From the NCBI GenBank assembly GCA_964458795.1, contig CAYWJW010000034.1:1-17082 (forward strand): a DNA stretch of 17,082 nt. Reading direction: 5' to 3'. Of the stretch, positions 7,688-14,472 are shown one piece after another (the first letter of the stretch is position 1; the number at the start of each line of letters is the position of its first letter). The position numbers and the translations under genes are program-made. Source of the DNA: JAJTHY01 sp964458795. GTDB taxonomy: Bacteria; Pseudomonadota; Alphaproteobacteria; Rickettsiales; Midichloriaceae. Below the pieces are notes generated by a model. The model saw nothing but the letters and a program-made list of their open reading frames with translations, had not been told where the DNA came from and ran no database searches.

Positions 7688-8635
7688 ATGACGGATTCTA
7701 TAAAAACTAAAGTTCTTATCATAGGATCTGGTCCAGCTGGATACACCGCAGCTGTTTATGCTGCTCGCGCCATGCTTGAACCTGTGCTTGTTACGGGTTC
7801 AGAGCCTGGTGGTCAGCTTACCACTACTTCAGATGTTGAAAATTATCCTGGGTTTGCGCAAGTAATACAAGGGCCGTGGCTTATGGAGCAAATGGATGCT
7901 CAGGCTAAAAATGTTGGCACTAAAGTTATAAATGACACTATAATGTCAGTGGATTTTAGTAAGCGTCCATTTGTGTGTAAAGGTGATAGTGGGCGGGAAT
8001 ACATTTCAGATGCAGTTATAATCTCAACGGGTGCGCAAGCTAAATGGCTCGGTTTGCCTAGTGAGGTTAAATTCCAAGGTTTTGGAGTATCCGGGTGCGC
8101 TACTTGTGATGCTTTTTTCTACAGAGGCAAAGAAGTAATGGTGATTGGCGGCGGGAATACAGCTGTTGAAGATGCCACTTATTTAACTAGCCATGCAACT
8201 AAAGTTACTGTAGTACATCGCAGAAATTCCTTCAGAGCTGAGCAAATATTGCAGCAACGTCTGTTTGCCAATCCTAAAATTAATGTGATCTGGGATACTG
8301 TGCTTGAAGAAGTGGTGGGCACTGAAAACCCGCTTGGAGTTACGGGTGCACGACTTAAGAATATCAAAACCGGTGAAGTTACCGAAGTAAAGACTGATGG
8401 CATCTTCATAGCGATTGGACACGCCCCCAACACCAATTTATTCAAAGGGCTACTTGATATGGATGCAGAGGGTTATATATTGACCAAACCAAACTCTACC
8501 GAAACTAATATACCTGGAGTGTTTGCATCTGGTGACGTGCAAGATAAAATTTATCGACAAGCTGTCACAGCTGCCGGTACTGGATGTATGGCAGCATTGC
8601 AAGTCAATAAATTCTTGATGGAACAAAATGATTAG
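7688..8635 (+). CDS. trxB: Thioredoxin-disulfide reductase
   Basis: A 315-residue flavoenzyme of normal length that transfers electrons from NADPH through FAD to thioredoxin. It contains the FAD-binding GSGPAG (13-18), the redox-active CATC (137-140), the NADPH-binding GGGNTA (154-159) with HRR (177-179), and the C-terminal FAD motif GVFASGDVQD (277-286). CGGAG about 10 nt upstream supports the start. Its last 8 nt overlap the start of hemF, which suggests translational coupling. No thioredoxin gene is in the window. Confidence 0.97.
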   Translation: MTDSIKTKVLIIGSGPAGYTAAVYAARAMLEPVLVTGSEPGGQLTTTSDVENYPGFAQVIQGPWLMEQMDAQAKNVGTKVINDTIMSVDFSKRPFVCKGDSGREYISDAVIISTGAQAKWLGLPSEVKFQGFGVSGCATCDAFFYRGKEVMVIGGGNTAVEDATYLTSHATKVTVVHRRNSFRAEQILQQRLFANPKINVIWDTVLEEVVGTENPLGVTGARLKNIKTGEVTEVKTDGIFIAIGHAPNTNLFKGLLDMDAEGYILTKPNSTETNIPGVFASGDVQDKIYRQAVTAAGTGCMAALQVNKFLMEQND

Positions 8636-9473
8636 CACAGAAGAACAAGACCTAGATACTAAAAAGCAAATAGCGTCTCTATGGTTTGAAGAGTTGAGAG
8701 ATTTAATCTGCGCTGAATTTGAAGCAATCGAGCGCGAACAGAAATCAGATGCAAAGTTCATTAGGAAGCCTTGGGATAGGAAAGGTGGTGGTGGTGGGCA
8801 GATGTCCATTATGCATGGTGAGGTCTTTGAAAAAGTTGGAGTTAATATTTCAACAGTTCATGGCAAGCTCCCGGCGGAGATAGCGCGAGAAATTCCTGGT
8901 GCTAGTGATAATTCTCAGTTCTGGGCTTCTGGCATCTCGATCGTTGCTCATATGAAGTCACCAAGGGTTCCTTCAGTACATATGAATACCCGTATGATTG
9001 TTACTGAAAAGCTATGGTTTGGTGGCGGATCAGATTTGACTCCAACATTTGAAGTAGAAGCTGATACAGCTGAATTTCACATGGCCTTCAAAAAAGCTTG
9101 CGATAAATATGATAGAGATTTTTACCCCAGGTTTAAGAAAGAGTGTGACGAATACTTCTTTATAAAGCATCGCAATGAAGCGAGAGGTGTAGGCGGAATT
9201 TTCTATGACTACTTCAATACTGGAGATTGGACACGCGATTTTGAGTATACTAAAGATGTAGGGCTTGCCTTTCTTGAGGTATTTCCAAGCTTAGTTCGCA
9301 AAAATTATAATCTACCGTGGTCAGACGCAGACAAGGAAGAACAGTTAAGAAAACGCGCACGCTATGCAGAGTTCAACTTGGTATATGATCGTGGCACAAA
9401 GTTTGGTTTTTTAACTGGTGGCAATATTGAGGCCATCTTGATGTCTCTACCACCACTTTGTGCGTGGAAATAA
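8628..9473 (+). CDS. hemF: Oxygen-dependent coproporphyrinogen-III oxidase
   Basis: A 281-residue homodimeric enzyme that oxidatively decarboxylates coproporphyrinogen III to protoporphyrinogen IX using O2, releasing CO2 and peroxide. Family segments visible are WDRKGGGGGQMSIMHGEVFEKVGVN (49-73 region), VPSVHMNTR (114-122), FGGGSDLTP (131-139), RGVGGIFYDY (186-195), and EFNLVYDRGTKFGF (248-261) with the C-terminal MSLPP. Length matches other alphaproteobacterial HemF proteins. The start overlaps trxB by 8 nt. Having the aerobic form indicates haem synthesis under oxygen, as in Rickettsiales. Confidence 0.97.
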   Translation: MISTEEQDLDTKKQIASLWFEELRDLICAEFEAIEREQKSDAKFIRKPWDRKGGGGGQMSIMHGEVFEKVGVNISTVHGKLPAEIAREIPGASDNSQFWASGISIVAHMKSPRVPSVHMNTRMIVTEKLWFGGGSDLTPTFEVEADTAEFHMAFKKACDKYDRDFYPRFKKECDEYFFIKHRNEARGVGGIFYDYFNTGDWTRDFEYTKDVGLAFLEVFPSLVRKNYNLPWSDADKEEQLRKRARYAEFNLVYDRGTKFGFLTGGNIEAILMSLPPLCAWK

Positions 9474-9478
9474 GAAAC

Positions 9479-10057
9479 ATGAATGAGATATTAACTTTAG
9501 GTAATCTATCAGGAAAGATGTTAATTGCGACTCCAAGCCTCGACGAATCAATCTTTGAGCGTACGATTATCTTTGTTTGTGAACATGATAGAGAGGGGGC
9601 GATAGGTGTAATACTTAATAAGCCAAAGTCTATTATTACCAATAGAGAAATCTTGGATAAATTTAATCTAAAAAGAAGGTTTAAACTTAACAAGAAATAT
9701 ACTATATATACGGGCGGTCCGGTTGAGAAAGACAACTTATTTGTCCTTAGCGCGAGTGCAGAGCAAAAAAGAAATTTTGCTTTGAATTCACAGCTTACGC
9801 TCTATGCCAATGCAGATGCCTTTTTATTCGATGTAGTAACTGGCAAGAACAATAATAAATTTATTATATGCACTGGGTTTTGCGGTTGGGGACCTGGTCT
9901 ATTAGAGCAGGAGATAAGTGAAAACTCATGGATAGTAACTGATGCTAATTTTAAAACCATTTTTGCGGGTGACCCTGTACAGAAATGGGGGAAACTTATT
10001 AAAAAACTCGGCATCAAAAATTTGAATAGGCTTGTGCCATATTCTGGCAATGCATAA
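9479..10057 (+). CDS. YqgE/AlgH family protein (DUF179)
   Basis: A 192-residue protein. The N-terminal LSGKMLIATPSL, the FERTIIFVCEHDREGAIGVILNKP block (residues 26-49) and CGWGPGLLEQEI are the family hallmarks. The name AlgH comes from an alginate-regulation phenotype in Pseudomonas, but the biochemical role is not settled. The frame is open to a GTG at 9458 inside hemF; the ATG at 9479 is preferred because it gives the family N-terminus, has GGAAATAAG before it, and follows the hemF stop by 5 nt. It is part of the trxB-hemF run. Confidence 0.9.
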   Translation: MNEILTLGNLSGKMLIATPSLDESIFERTIIFVCEHDREGAIGVILNKPKSIITNREILDKFNLKRRFKLNKKYTIYTGGPVEKDNLFVLSASAEQKRNFALNSQLTLYANADAFLFDVVTGKNNNKFIICTGFCGWGPGLLEQEISENSWIVTDANFKTIFAGDPVQKWGKLIKKLGIKNLNRLVPYSGNA

Positions 10058-10077
10058 CTTTTATAGGACTATAAATC

Positions 10078-11502
10078 ATGCGAAGAATTCTTAACATTAC
10101 TTCTAACAGTACTTTCATGCTAATTCTTGTGTTCGCACTTGGCATCTGTGTTTGGAACTTGCCAGTACCTGAAGGTATTACTGATCGTGCATGGCATATG
10201 TTTGCGATATTTATCGCGACCATTCTCGCGGTAATAACAAATCCGCTACCTATGGGCGCGACATCGTTGATTTCAATTCTGGTTTGCGTGCTAACTGGCA
10301 CATTAAGCCTGGAAGAGTGTTTGGCTGGGTTTGGTTCAGAGACTGTATGGCTTGTAGTCTTCGCATTCTTCATATCTCTAGGATTTATCAAAACAGGTCT
10401 AGGAGCAAGGTGTGCGTATTATTTTATATCCAAATTAGGGCATAGCACGCTCGGGCTTTCGTATGGGCTGGTGATAGCTGAATTTCTACTCTCCCCACTT
10501 ATTCCCAGTGTAACAGCACGTGGAGGTGGTATTATATTTCCAATTGCGCAATCATTGTGTAAATCTTATGGAGATGAATCTCATCCTGGGGTTTCTTCAA
10601 GAACCAGTGCTTTTATTATGAAAGTTTGCTTCCAATCTAACGTGATAACAAGCTCTATGTTCTTAACGGCTATGGCTGCCAATCCGCTGGTTGTTAAGCT
10701 TGCTATGGATTTTGGTGTAGATATTAGTTGGCTACTATGGGCATGGGCAGCCCTTATCCCAGGCTTGATATGTTTGATCCTAATGCCGCCATTTATCTAT
10801 TTTTTATATCCACCTACTATAAAGCATTCCGATAGCGCCCCTAATATAGCACTTGAAAAACTTAAAGAAATGGGTGGTATGAAAGTGAAAGAGATAACTA
10901 TGCTCGCGACTTTTTTCGTGCTCATTATCTTTTGGATCACCGGTGCTAAATATGGCATTTCAGCAACTACCACAGCTTTAATAGGTCTTGCTATATTATT
11001 CATTACTAAAACAATTAATTTTGACGATGCAATATCTGATAAGGGTGCTTGGCATACTTTTCTATGGTTTGCCACGCTTGTGATGCTTTCTGGCTATTTA
11101 TCCAAACTTGGTTTGATGACGGTGTTCGGTCAATACATTAAGTCCATGCTCCCGCAGGATAATAGAGTGCTTGCTGTGATTATATTAGTGCTAGTATACT
11201 TTTACATTCACTATTTGTTTGCTAGCGCCACAGCGCATATCACAGTGTTGTTCCCCACCTTTTTGTTTGTACTTATAAGTTATGGGTTCCCGCCAGTGCT
11301 TTCAGCTCTTGGGCTTGGGTTCTTATCAATACTATCAGGTGGTATAACTCACTTTAGTCTTGCAAGCGCTCCAATATTTTTTGGAGCAGGTTATATGAAG
11401 ACTAAAATTTGGTGGTATATAGGCTTCATGTGTAGCGCGCTTTATCTCTTTGTTTTAACTACTGCGGGAGCGCTTTGGTGGAAGGCTATAGGGCTATGGT
11501 AA
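10078..11502 (+). CDS. DASS (SLC13-type) anion/dicarboxylate transporter, DiT1-like
   Basis: A 474-residue polytopic inner-membrane protein with about 12 hydrophobic segments. Two family signatures are visible: SPLIPSVTARGG (139-150) and QSNVITSSMFLTAMAANP (186-203), with a second internal-repeat counterpart near FASATAHITVLFPTF in the C-terminal half. The closest recognisable type is the 2-oxoglutarate/malate translocator group found in plant plastids and Chlamydia, rather than the sodium/citrate type. In an intracellular bacterium an obvious use is uptake or exchange of host dicarboxylates, but substrate and coupling ion are not shown by the sequence. The gene starts 20 nt after the AlgH-family gene and ends at a hairpin terminator. 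Confidence 0.88.
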   Translation: MRRILNITSNSTFMLILVFALGICVWNLPVPEGITDRAWHMFAIFIATILAVITNPLPMGATSLISILVCVLTGTLSLEECLAGFGSETVWLVVFAFFISLGFIKTGLGARCAYYFISKLGHSTLGLSYGLVIAEFLLSPLIPSVTARGGGIIFPIAQSLCKSYGDESHPGVSSRTSAFIMKVCFQSNVITSSMFLTAMAANPLVVKLAMDFGVDISWLLWAWAALIPGLICLILMPPFIYFLYPPTIKHSDSAPNIALEKLKEMGGMKVKEITMLATFFVLIIFWITGAKYGISATTTALIGLAILFITKTINFDDAISDKGAWHTFLWFATLVMLSGYLSKLGLMTVFGQYIKSMLPQDNRVLAVIILVLVYFYIHYLFASATAHITVLFPTFLFVLISYGFPPVLSALGLGFLSILSGGITHFSLASAPIFFGAGYMKTKIWWYIGFMCSALYLFVLTTAGALWWKAIGLW

Positions 11503-11545
11503 CAGCCGCTAAGCCAGGTATAATGCTAATTGCAGATAAATTAAT

Positions 11546-11575
11546 GAGCTGAGCAATTGGTTTGTCTCAGCTTTT
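11546..11575 (+). terminator. Rho-independent terminator after the transporter gene
   Basis: AGCTGAG (11547-11553) pairs with CTCAGCT (11566-11572) across a 12-nt loop, and TTTT (11572-11575) follows. It lies 44 nt after the transporter stop codon and would close the run that starts at 6243. The T-tract is short. The remaining 106 nt up to the rhodanese gene is AT-rich with no promoter I can call confidently. Confidence 0.55.
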
Positions 11576-11681
11576 GCAAAGTCAATACAAATATTAAAAA
11601 TAAAATTAATTAAATAGCTTTACCTGAGAACAAACATAGGGCAAAACAGATAGACTACATCAGTAATGTTAAGACTTAAAA

Positions 11682-12116
11682 ATGGGTGCTAAAACTATGC
11701 AACTCTATCATGGAGACTTATTGCCTAAAGATTCGTGGGACATTTTAGTTCGCGAAAAAAATGCATATATTGTTGATGTTAGAACAAAGGCTGAATGGCA
11801 TTATGTGGGTGGTCCTGATCCAAAAGATTTTCAAAATGAAATCATTAAGATTGAATGGTTAACTTATCCAGATATGCAATTAAACCCAGATTTTGCAAGT
11901 GAGCTAATGCAATGCGTTACAGATAAATCAGCTATTCTAATCTTTATATGCCATACTGGCATGAGGTCCGGAGCAGCGGCAGATAAAATGATCAGCCTGG
12001 GGTACGCTAACTGCTTTAATATCTTAAACGGATTTAATGGCGTTCTAGATCCGCAAAATCACAGAGGCACAATTAACGGTTGGAAAGCAGATAAACTTCC
12101 TTGGAGGCAAGACTGA
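11682..12116 (+). CDS. Rhodanese-like domain protein
   Basis: A 144-residue single rhodanese domain: AYIVDVRTKAEW (28-39) and the active-site loop ICHTGMRSG (89-97) with catalytic Cys90. The fold transfers sulfane sulfur to thiophilic acceptors, but the physiological acceptor is unknown. The tail PQNHRGTINGWKADKLPW is characteristic of a subgroup common in alphaproteobacteria. A second in-frame ATG at 11697 has GGGTG about 8 nt before it and could be the real start; the first ATG has a weak ribosome-binding site. The stop codon overlaps the dnaA start by one base (TGATG), so the two are translationally coupled. Confidence 0.87.
   Translation: MGAKTMQLYHGDLLPKDSWDILVREKNAYIVDVRTKAEWHYVGGPDPKDFQNEIIKIEWLTYPDMQLNPDFASELMQCVTDKSAILIFICHTGMRSGAAADKMISLGYANCFNILNGFNGVLDPQNHRGTINGWKADKLPWRQD
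12103..12107 (+). promoter_or_regulatory. dnaA: Ribosome-binding site that fixes the dnaA start
   Basis: GGAGG lies 8 nt before the ATG at 12116, inside the end of the rhodanese gene. It decides for the ATG over the upstream in-frame TTG at 12101. Confidence 0.75.
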
Positions 12117-13498
12117 TGTACGAGTCGCAGCCTTATATTTCAACCGATGTTGCCATAAGTCTTTGGGAATCGCTTACAGCAGCACTAAAGAATGAATTTG
12201 GTGAGCTTATATATCGTAACTGGCTAGGACATCTAAGATTTAAAGGGCTAGAAGACAGCAAGTTGACCCTTGCCGCTCCCACCAGGTTTATCTGTGAATG
12301 GATAGAAACCAATTATCTAGGCGCACTTCTCAAGCTTTGTGGAAAGCTTGGCTTAAATATTGATTCAATAAAGCTTATGGTAGATAGCGCAATTGTGCAA
12401 ACTACTAATGCAAACCTTACAGTCATAGAGGAAAAGCTAGAGGGGGCTGTAGCCAGAGAGGCGAGTTGTGATATATTTGATTTTAACTTAGACCCTCGCT
12501 TCAGCTTTGACTCTTTCGTAATGGGCAATAGTAATAAGGTTGCATATTCCGCAGCGCGAGCTGTCGCAGAAAATAAAATGGCAAATGGCTATAACATACT
12601 TTACATACATGGTGTGGTAGGACAGGGTAAAACTCATCTATTACAATCAATAGCATCTTATGTAAGGCAAGAGGGACGGCGCAAAATAACTTATCTCAGT
12701 GCTGAGAAATTTATGCACCTATACCTCAAATATTTGCGTGCTAATGATCTTATTGGTTTTAAGGAAAAAATTAAGTCGTGTGATGTTCTTTTGGTTGACG
12801 ATCTTCAATTCATCTGCGGAAAGGCTTCCACTCAGCAAGAGTTCAGCAATTTATTGAGCGCTTTGACCGAGGCAAATCGCATGGTGGTGATTTCCTCTGA
12901 TGTAAACCCGTTTTCATTGCAGCTAGATGCTAGGAGCAAATCTAGGTTGGTCGGTGGATTGGTTGTTGAAATTGAACGATCCAACTATGAGCTTCGCCTT
13001 GATATTTTAAAATCAAAAGCGGCTAGTTCTGAAGTTAATGTGTCAGAGGAGGTGCTGGAGTTTATAGCGCATAACATTGCCACAAGTAATCGTGAACTTG
13101 AAGGCGCACTTAATAAGCTCATAGCGTATGCTAGTTTTGAAGGATCTGAAATCAATATGGTGGCAGCTCAAAACTTGCTAAAGGCAAACCTCGATGCAGT
13201 ACAGGCAAAAATTGATATTGATCGTATTATTACCGAAGTTGCAAAATATTTCAGTATTGACGCATCAGATATTATTTCCAAATCACGGGCTGCTAAGTTT
13301 GTATTGCCACGCCAGATTTGTGCATATCTTGCGAAAATACTAACTACTAAGAGCCTGCAAGATATAGGTCACTCACTTGGCAAACGAGACCATGCGAGTG
13401 TTATCTACTATATAAAGCAAATTGAAAAGAAGTTAGCAATAGATACTGAGTTAAATAGGCAAACTAAGGAATTGGAGTCGTTGATCAGAAATGTTTAA
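12116..13498 (+). CDS. dnaA: Chromosomal replication initiator DnaA
   Basis: A 460-residue AAA+ initiator that binds DnaA boxes and opens the origin. Domain I is at about 1-80, followed by a short linker. The ATPase has Walker A GVVGQGKT (166-173), Walker B LLVDDLQF (225-232), arginine-finger region SRLVGGLVVEIE (276-287) and sensor 2 SNRELEGAL (324-332). The domain IV helix-turn-helix (398-430) contains the signature RDHASVIYY (424-432), where the common form is RDHTTV. All expected elements are present, with small departures from consensus in Walker A and the signature. dnaA sits between a rhodanese gene and rpmI-rplT; dnaN and recF are absent. I saw no cluster of TTATCCACA-type boxes nearby, so this need not be the origin. 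Confidence 0.96.
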   Translation: MYESQPYISTDVAISLWESLTAALKNEFGELIYRNWLGHLRFKGLEDSKLTLAAPTRFICEWIETNYLGALLKLCGKLGLNIDSIKLMVDSAIVQTTNANLTVIEEKLEGAVAREASCDIFDFNLDPRFSFDSFVMGNSNKVAYSAARAVAENKMANGYNILYIHGVVGQGKTHLLQSIASYVRQEGRRKITYLSAEKFMHLYLKYLRANDLIGFKEKIKSCDVLLVDDLQFICGKASTQQEFSNLLSALTEANRMVVISSDVNPFSLQLDARSKSRLVGGLVVEIERSNYELRLDILKSKAASSEVNVSEEVLEFIAHNIATSNRELEGALNKLIAYASFEGSEINMVAAQNLLKANLDAVQAKIDIDRIITEVAKYFSIDASDIISKSRAAKFVLPRQICAYLAKILTTKSLQDIGHSLGKRDHASVIYYIKQIEKKLAIDTELNRQTKELESLIRNV

Positions 13499-13517
13499 AG
13501 ATTTTTTACTTTTTAGC

Positions 13518-13540
13518 TTTCCAAGTATGGAAGTTTTGTT
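13518..13540 (+). terminator. Possible short terminator after dnaA
   Basis: TTTCCA (13518-13523) pairs with TGGAAG (13528-13533, one G-T pair) over the 4-nt loop AGTA, followed directly by TTTTGTT. It lies 20 nt after the dnaA stop. The 6-bp stem is weak. Its T-tract runs into the extended -10 of the next promoter. Confidence 0.35.
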
Positions 13541-13545
13541 ATAAT
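13537..13545 (+). promoter_or_regulatory. Extended -10 promoter of rpmI-rplT
   Basis: TGTTATAAT is a perfect extended -10 (TGn plus TATAAT at 13540-13545). The -35 position holds only CTTTCC, so the extended element probably compensates. Transcription would begin near 13552 and leave a leader of about 60 nt before rpmI. The leader contains the small palindrome aggcatgcct, which could take part in folding or L20 autocontrol; that is inference. Confidence 0.65.
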
Positions 13546-13612
13546 GCAATGCTGCTGTATTTAGGGCTAGGCATGCCTTAAACGCGCAAAACTCAATAAA
13601 CTAGAGGATAAA

Positions 13613-13813
13613 ATGCCAAAAATGAAAACTAAAAGTAGCGCTAAAAAGCGCTTCAAGGTAACGGCTACCGGCAAAGTCAAAGCTGGCCAGGCCAACAAAC
13701 AGCACAATATGAGGAAGCGTAGTACCAGGCAGGTTCGTAACCAGCGTGGCACCGATGTTCTACCTCCTATGGAGGCTAAGAGGGCAAAACAGTTTTTGCC
13801 ATATGACCTTTAA
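13613..13813 (+). CDS. rpmI: 50S ribosomal protein L35
   Basis: A 66-residue basic protein of the normal L35 length. It begins MPKMKTKSSAKKRFKVT, contains the basic KQHNMRKRS block, and ends VLPPMEAKRAKQFLPY, all family-typical. GAGGAT lies before the ATG. It is part of the large subunit and is followed 21 nt later by rplT, the usual pairing. infC, which often comes first in this operon, is not here. Confidence 0.97.
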   Translation: MPKMKTKSSAKKRFKVTATGKVKAGQANKQHNMRKRSTRQVRNQRGTDVLPPMEAKRAKQFLPYDL

Positions 13814-13834
13814 TACATATTTGTGAGATAAAAA

Positions 13835-14200
13835 ATGGCCAGAGTTAAAAGAGGCGTACAGTCTAAAGCTAGACATAAAAAAATTCTAAAAATGGCGAAA
13901 GGCTACAGAGGCCGCGCTAAGAATTGTATCAGAATAGCAATCGAAAGAGTTGAAAAGGCTCTAAGATATGCATATCGCGATCGTAGAACCAAAAAGCGTG
14001 ATTTCAGAGCTTTGTGGATTCAGCGTATCAATGCTGCGGTAAGAGAACACGGCATGGTGTATTCACAGTTTATCAGAGGCTTAAAGCTTGCTGGCATTGA
14101 TTTGAACCGCAAAATGCTTTCCGAACTTGCAATTCATGAACCAGAAACTTTCAAGTCTGTGGTCGAGCAAGCTAAAAAGCAAATAAAATCAGCTGCTTAA
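13835..14200 (+). CDS. rplT: 50S ribosomal protein L20
   Basis: A 121-residue basic protein of normal length. It begins MARVKRGVQSKARHKKILK with a long basic N-terminal extension (GYRGRAKN), then the globular domain with RDFRALWIQRINAA and YSQFIRGLKLAGIDLNRKMLSELA. L20 is needed for early 50S assembly and, in other bacteria, represses its own operon by binding leader RNA. GTGAG precedes the ATG. pheS-pheT, which commonly follow rplT, are absent; an accessory stretch follows instead. Confidence 0.97.
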   Translation: MARVKRGVQSKARHKKILKMAKGYRGRAKNCIRIAIERVEKALRYAYRDRRTKKRDFRALWIQRINAAVREHGMVYSQFIRGLKLAGIDLNRKMLSELAIHEPETFKSVVEQAKKQIKSAA

Positions 14201-14218
14201 ATATAAAATTTGGCGTTA

Positions 14219-14248
14219 GCGGCCTGCCTAGCAGCATGGCCGCCTTAT
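14219..14248 (+). terminator. GC-rich hairpin downstream of rplT
   Basis: GCGGCC (14219-14224) pairs with GGCCGC (14238-14243). TGC/GCA (14225-14227 with 14234-14236) extends the stem across a one-base bulge, leaving a 6-nt loop. CTTATT follows instead of a clean T-tract, so termination may be partial. The hairpin begins 18 nt after the rplT stop. Confidence 0.5.
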
Positions 14249-14266
14249 TGCATATGTAGCGAACCC

Positions 14267-14295
14267 TATAGCTAAGTCAGTATAAGATTAGCATG
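14267..14295 (+). repeat. Dispersed 29-nt repeat, copy C
   Basis: The first 19 nt are identical to 1427-1445, and all 29 nt match the minus strand of 26-54 with two differences. It lies between the rplT hairpin and the long inverted repeat at 14316-14379. Confidence 0.6.
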
Positions 14296-14315
14296 GAAAC
14301 CAAGCATTTTTAAAG

Positions 14316-14379
14316 AAATTTTTACTCATTTTGCACGCGGAATATACATATATTTCAAGAACAAAATGAGTGAAAATTT
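14316..14379. repeat. 18-bp inverted repeat with a 28-nt spacer
   Basis: The left arm 14316-14333 and right arm 14362-14379 are complementary at 17 of 18 positions. The one exception would be a G-U pair in RNA read from the plus strand. The inner part of each arm reads ACTCATTTTG / CAAAATGAGT. No T-tract follows either end. It could be a stem in RNA running into the region downstream of rplT, or the ends of a small element. The sequence from 14380 to 14472 shows nothing I can name. Confidence 0.85.
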
Positions 14380-14472
14380 GTTAAAAAGGCATAGAATTAT
14401 CGTGCTAATTGTAACTTAACTATATTAGCCTCAAAGCAAACAAGACGGGCTAGGCAGCAGCGTTTCAGAAGT

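Noticed and set aside
8179..8809. Minus-strand open frames opposite trxB and the start of hemF
   Set aside because: They mirror conserved coding sequence and encode nothing recognisable.
11503..11681. Possible replication origin next to rhodanese-dnaA
   Set aside because: No cluster of TTATCCACA-like boxes or origin-type repeats was found here or in the other gaps, and dnaA is commonly distant from the origin in this group.
13564..14456. 10-mer gggctaggca at 13564-13573 and again at 14447-14456
   Set aside because: Ten-base matches within 1 kb are not unusual and the flanks do not match.
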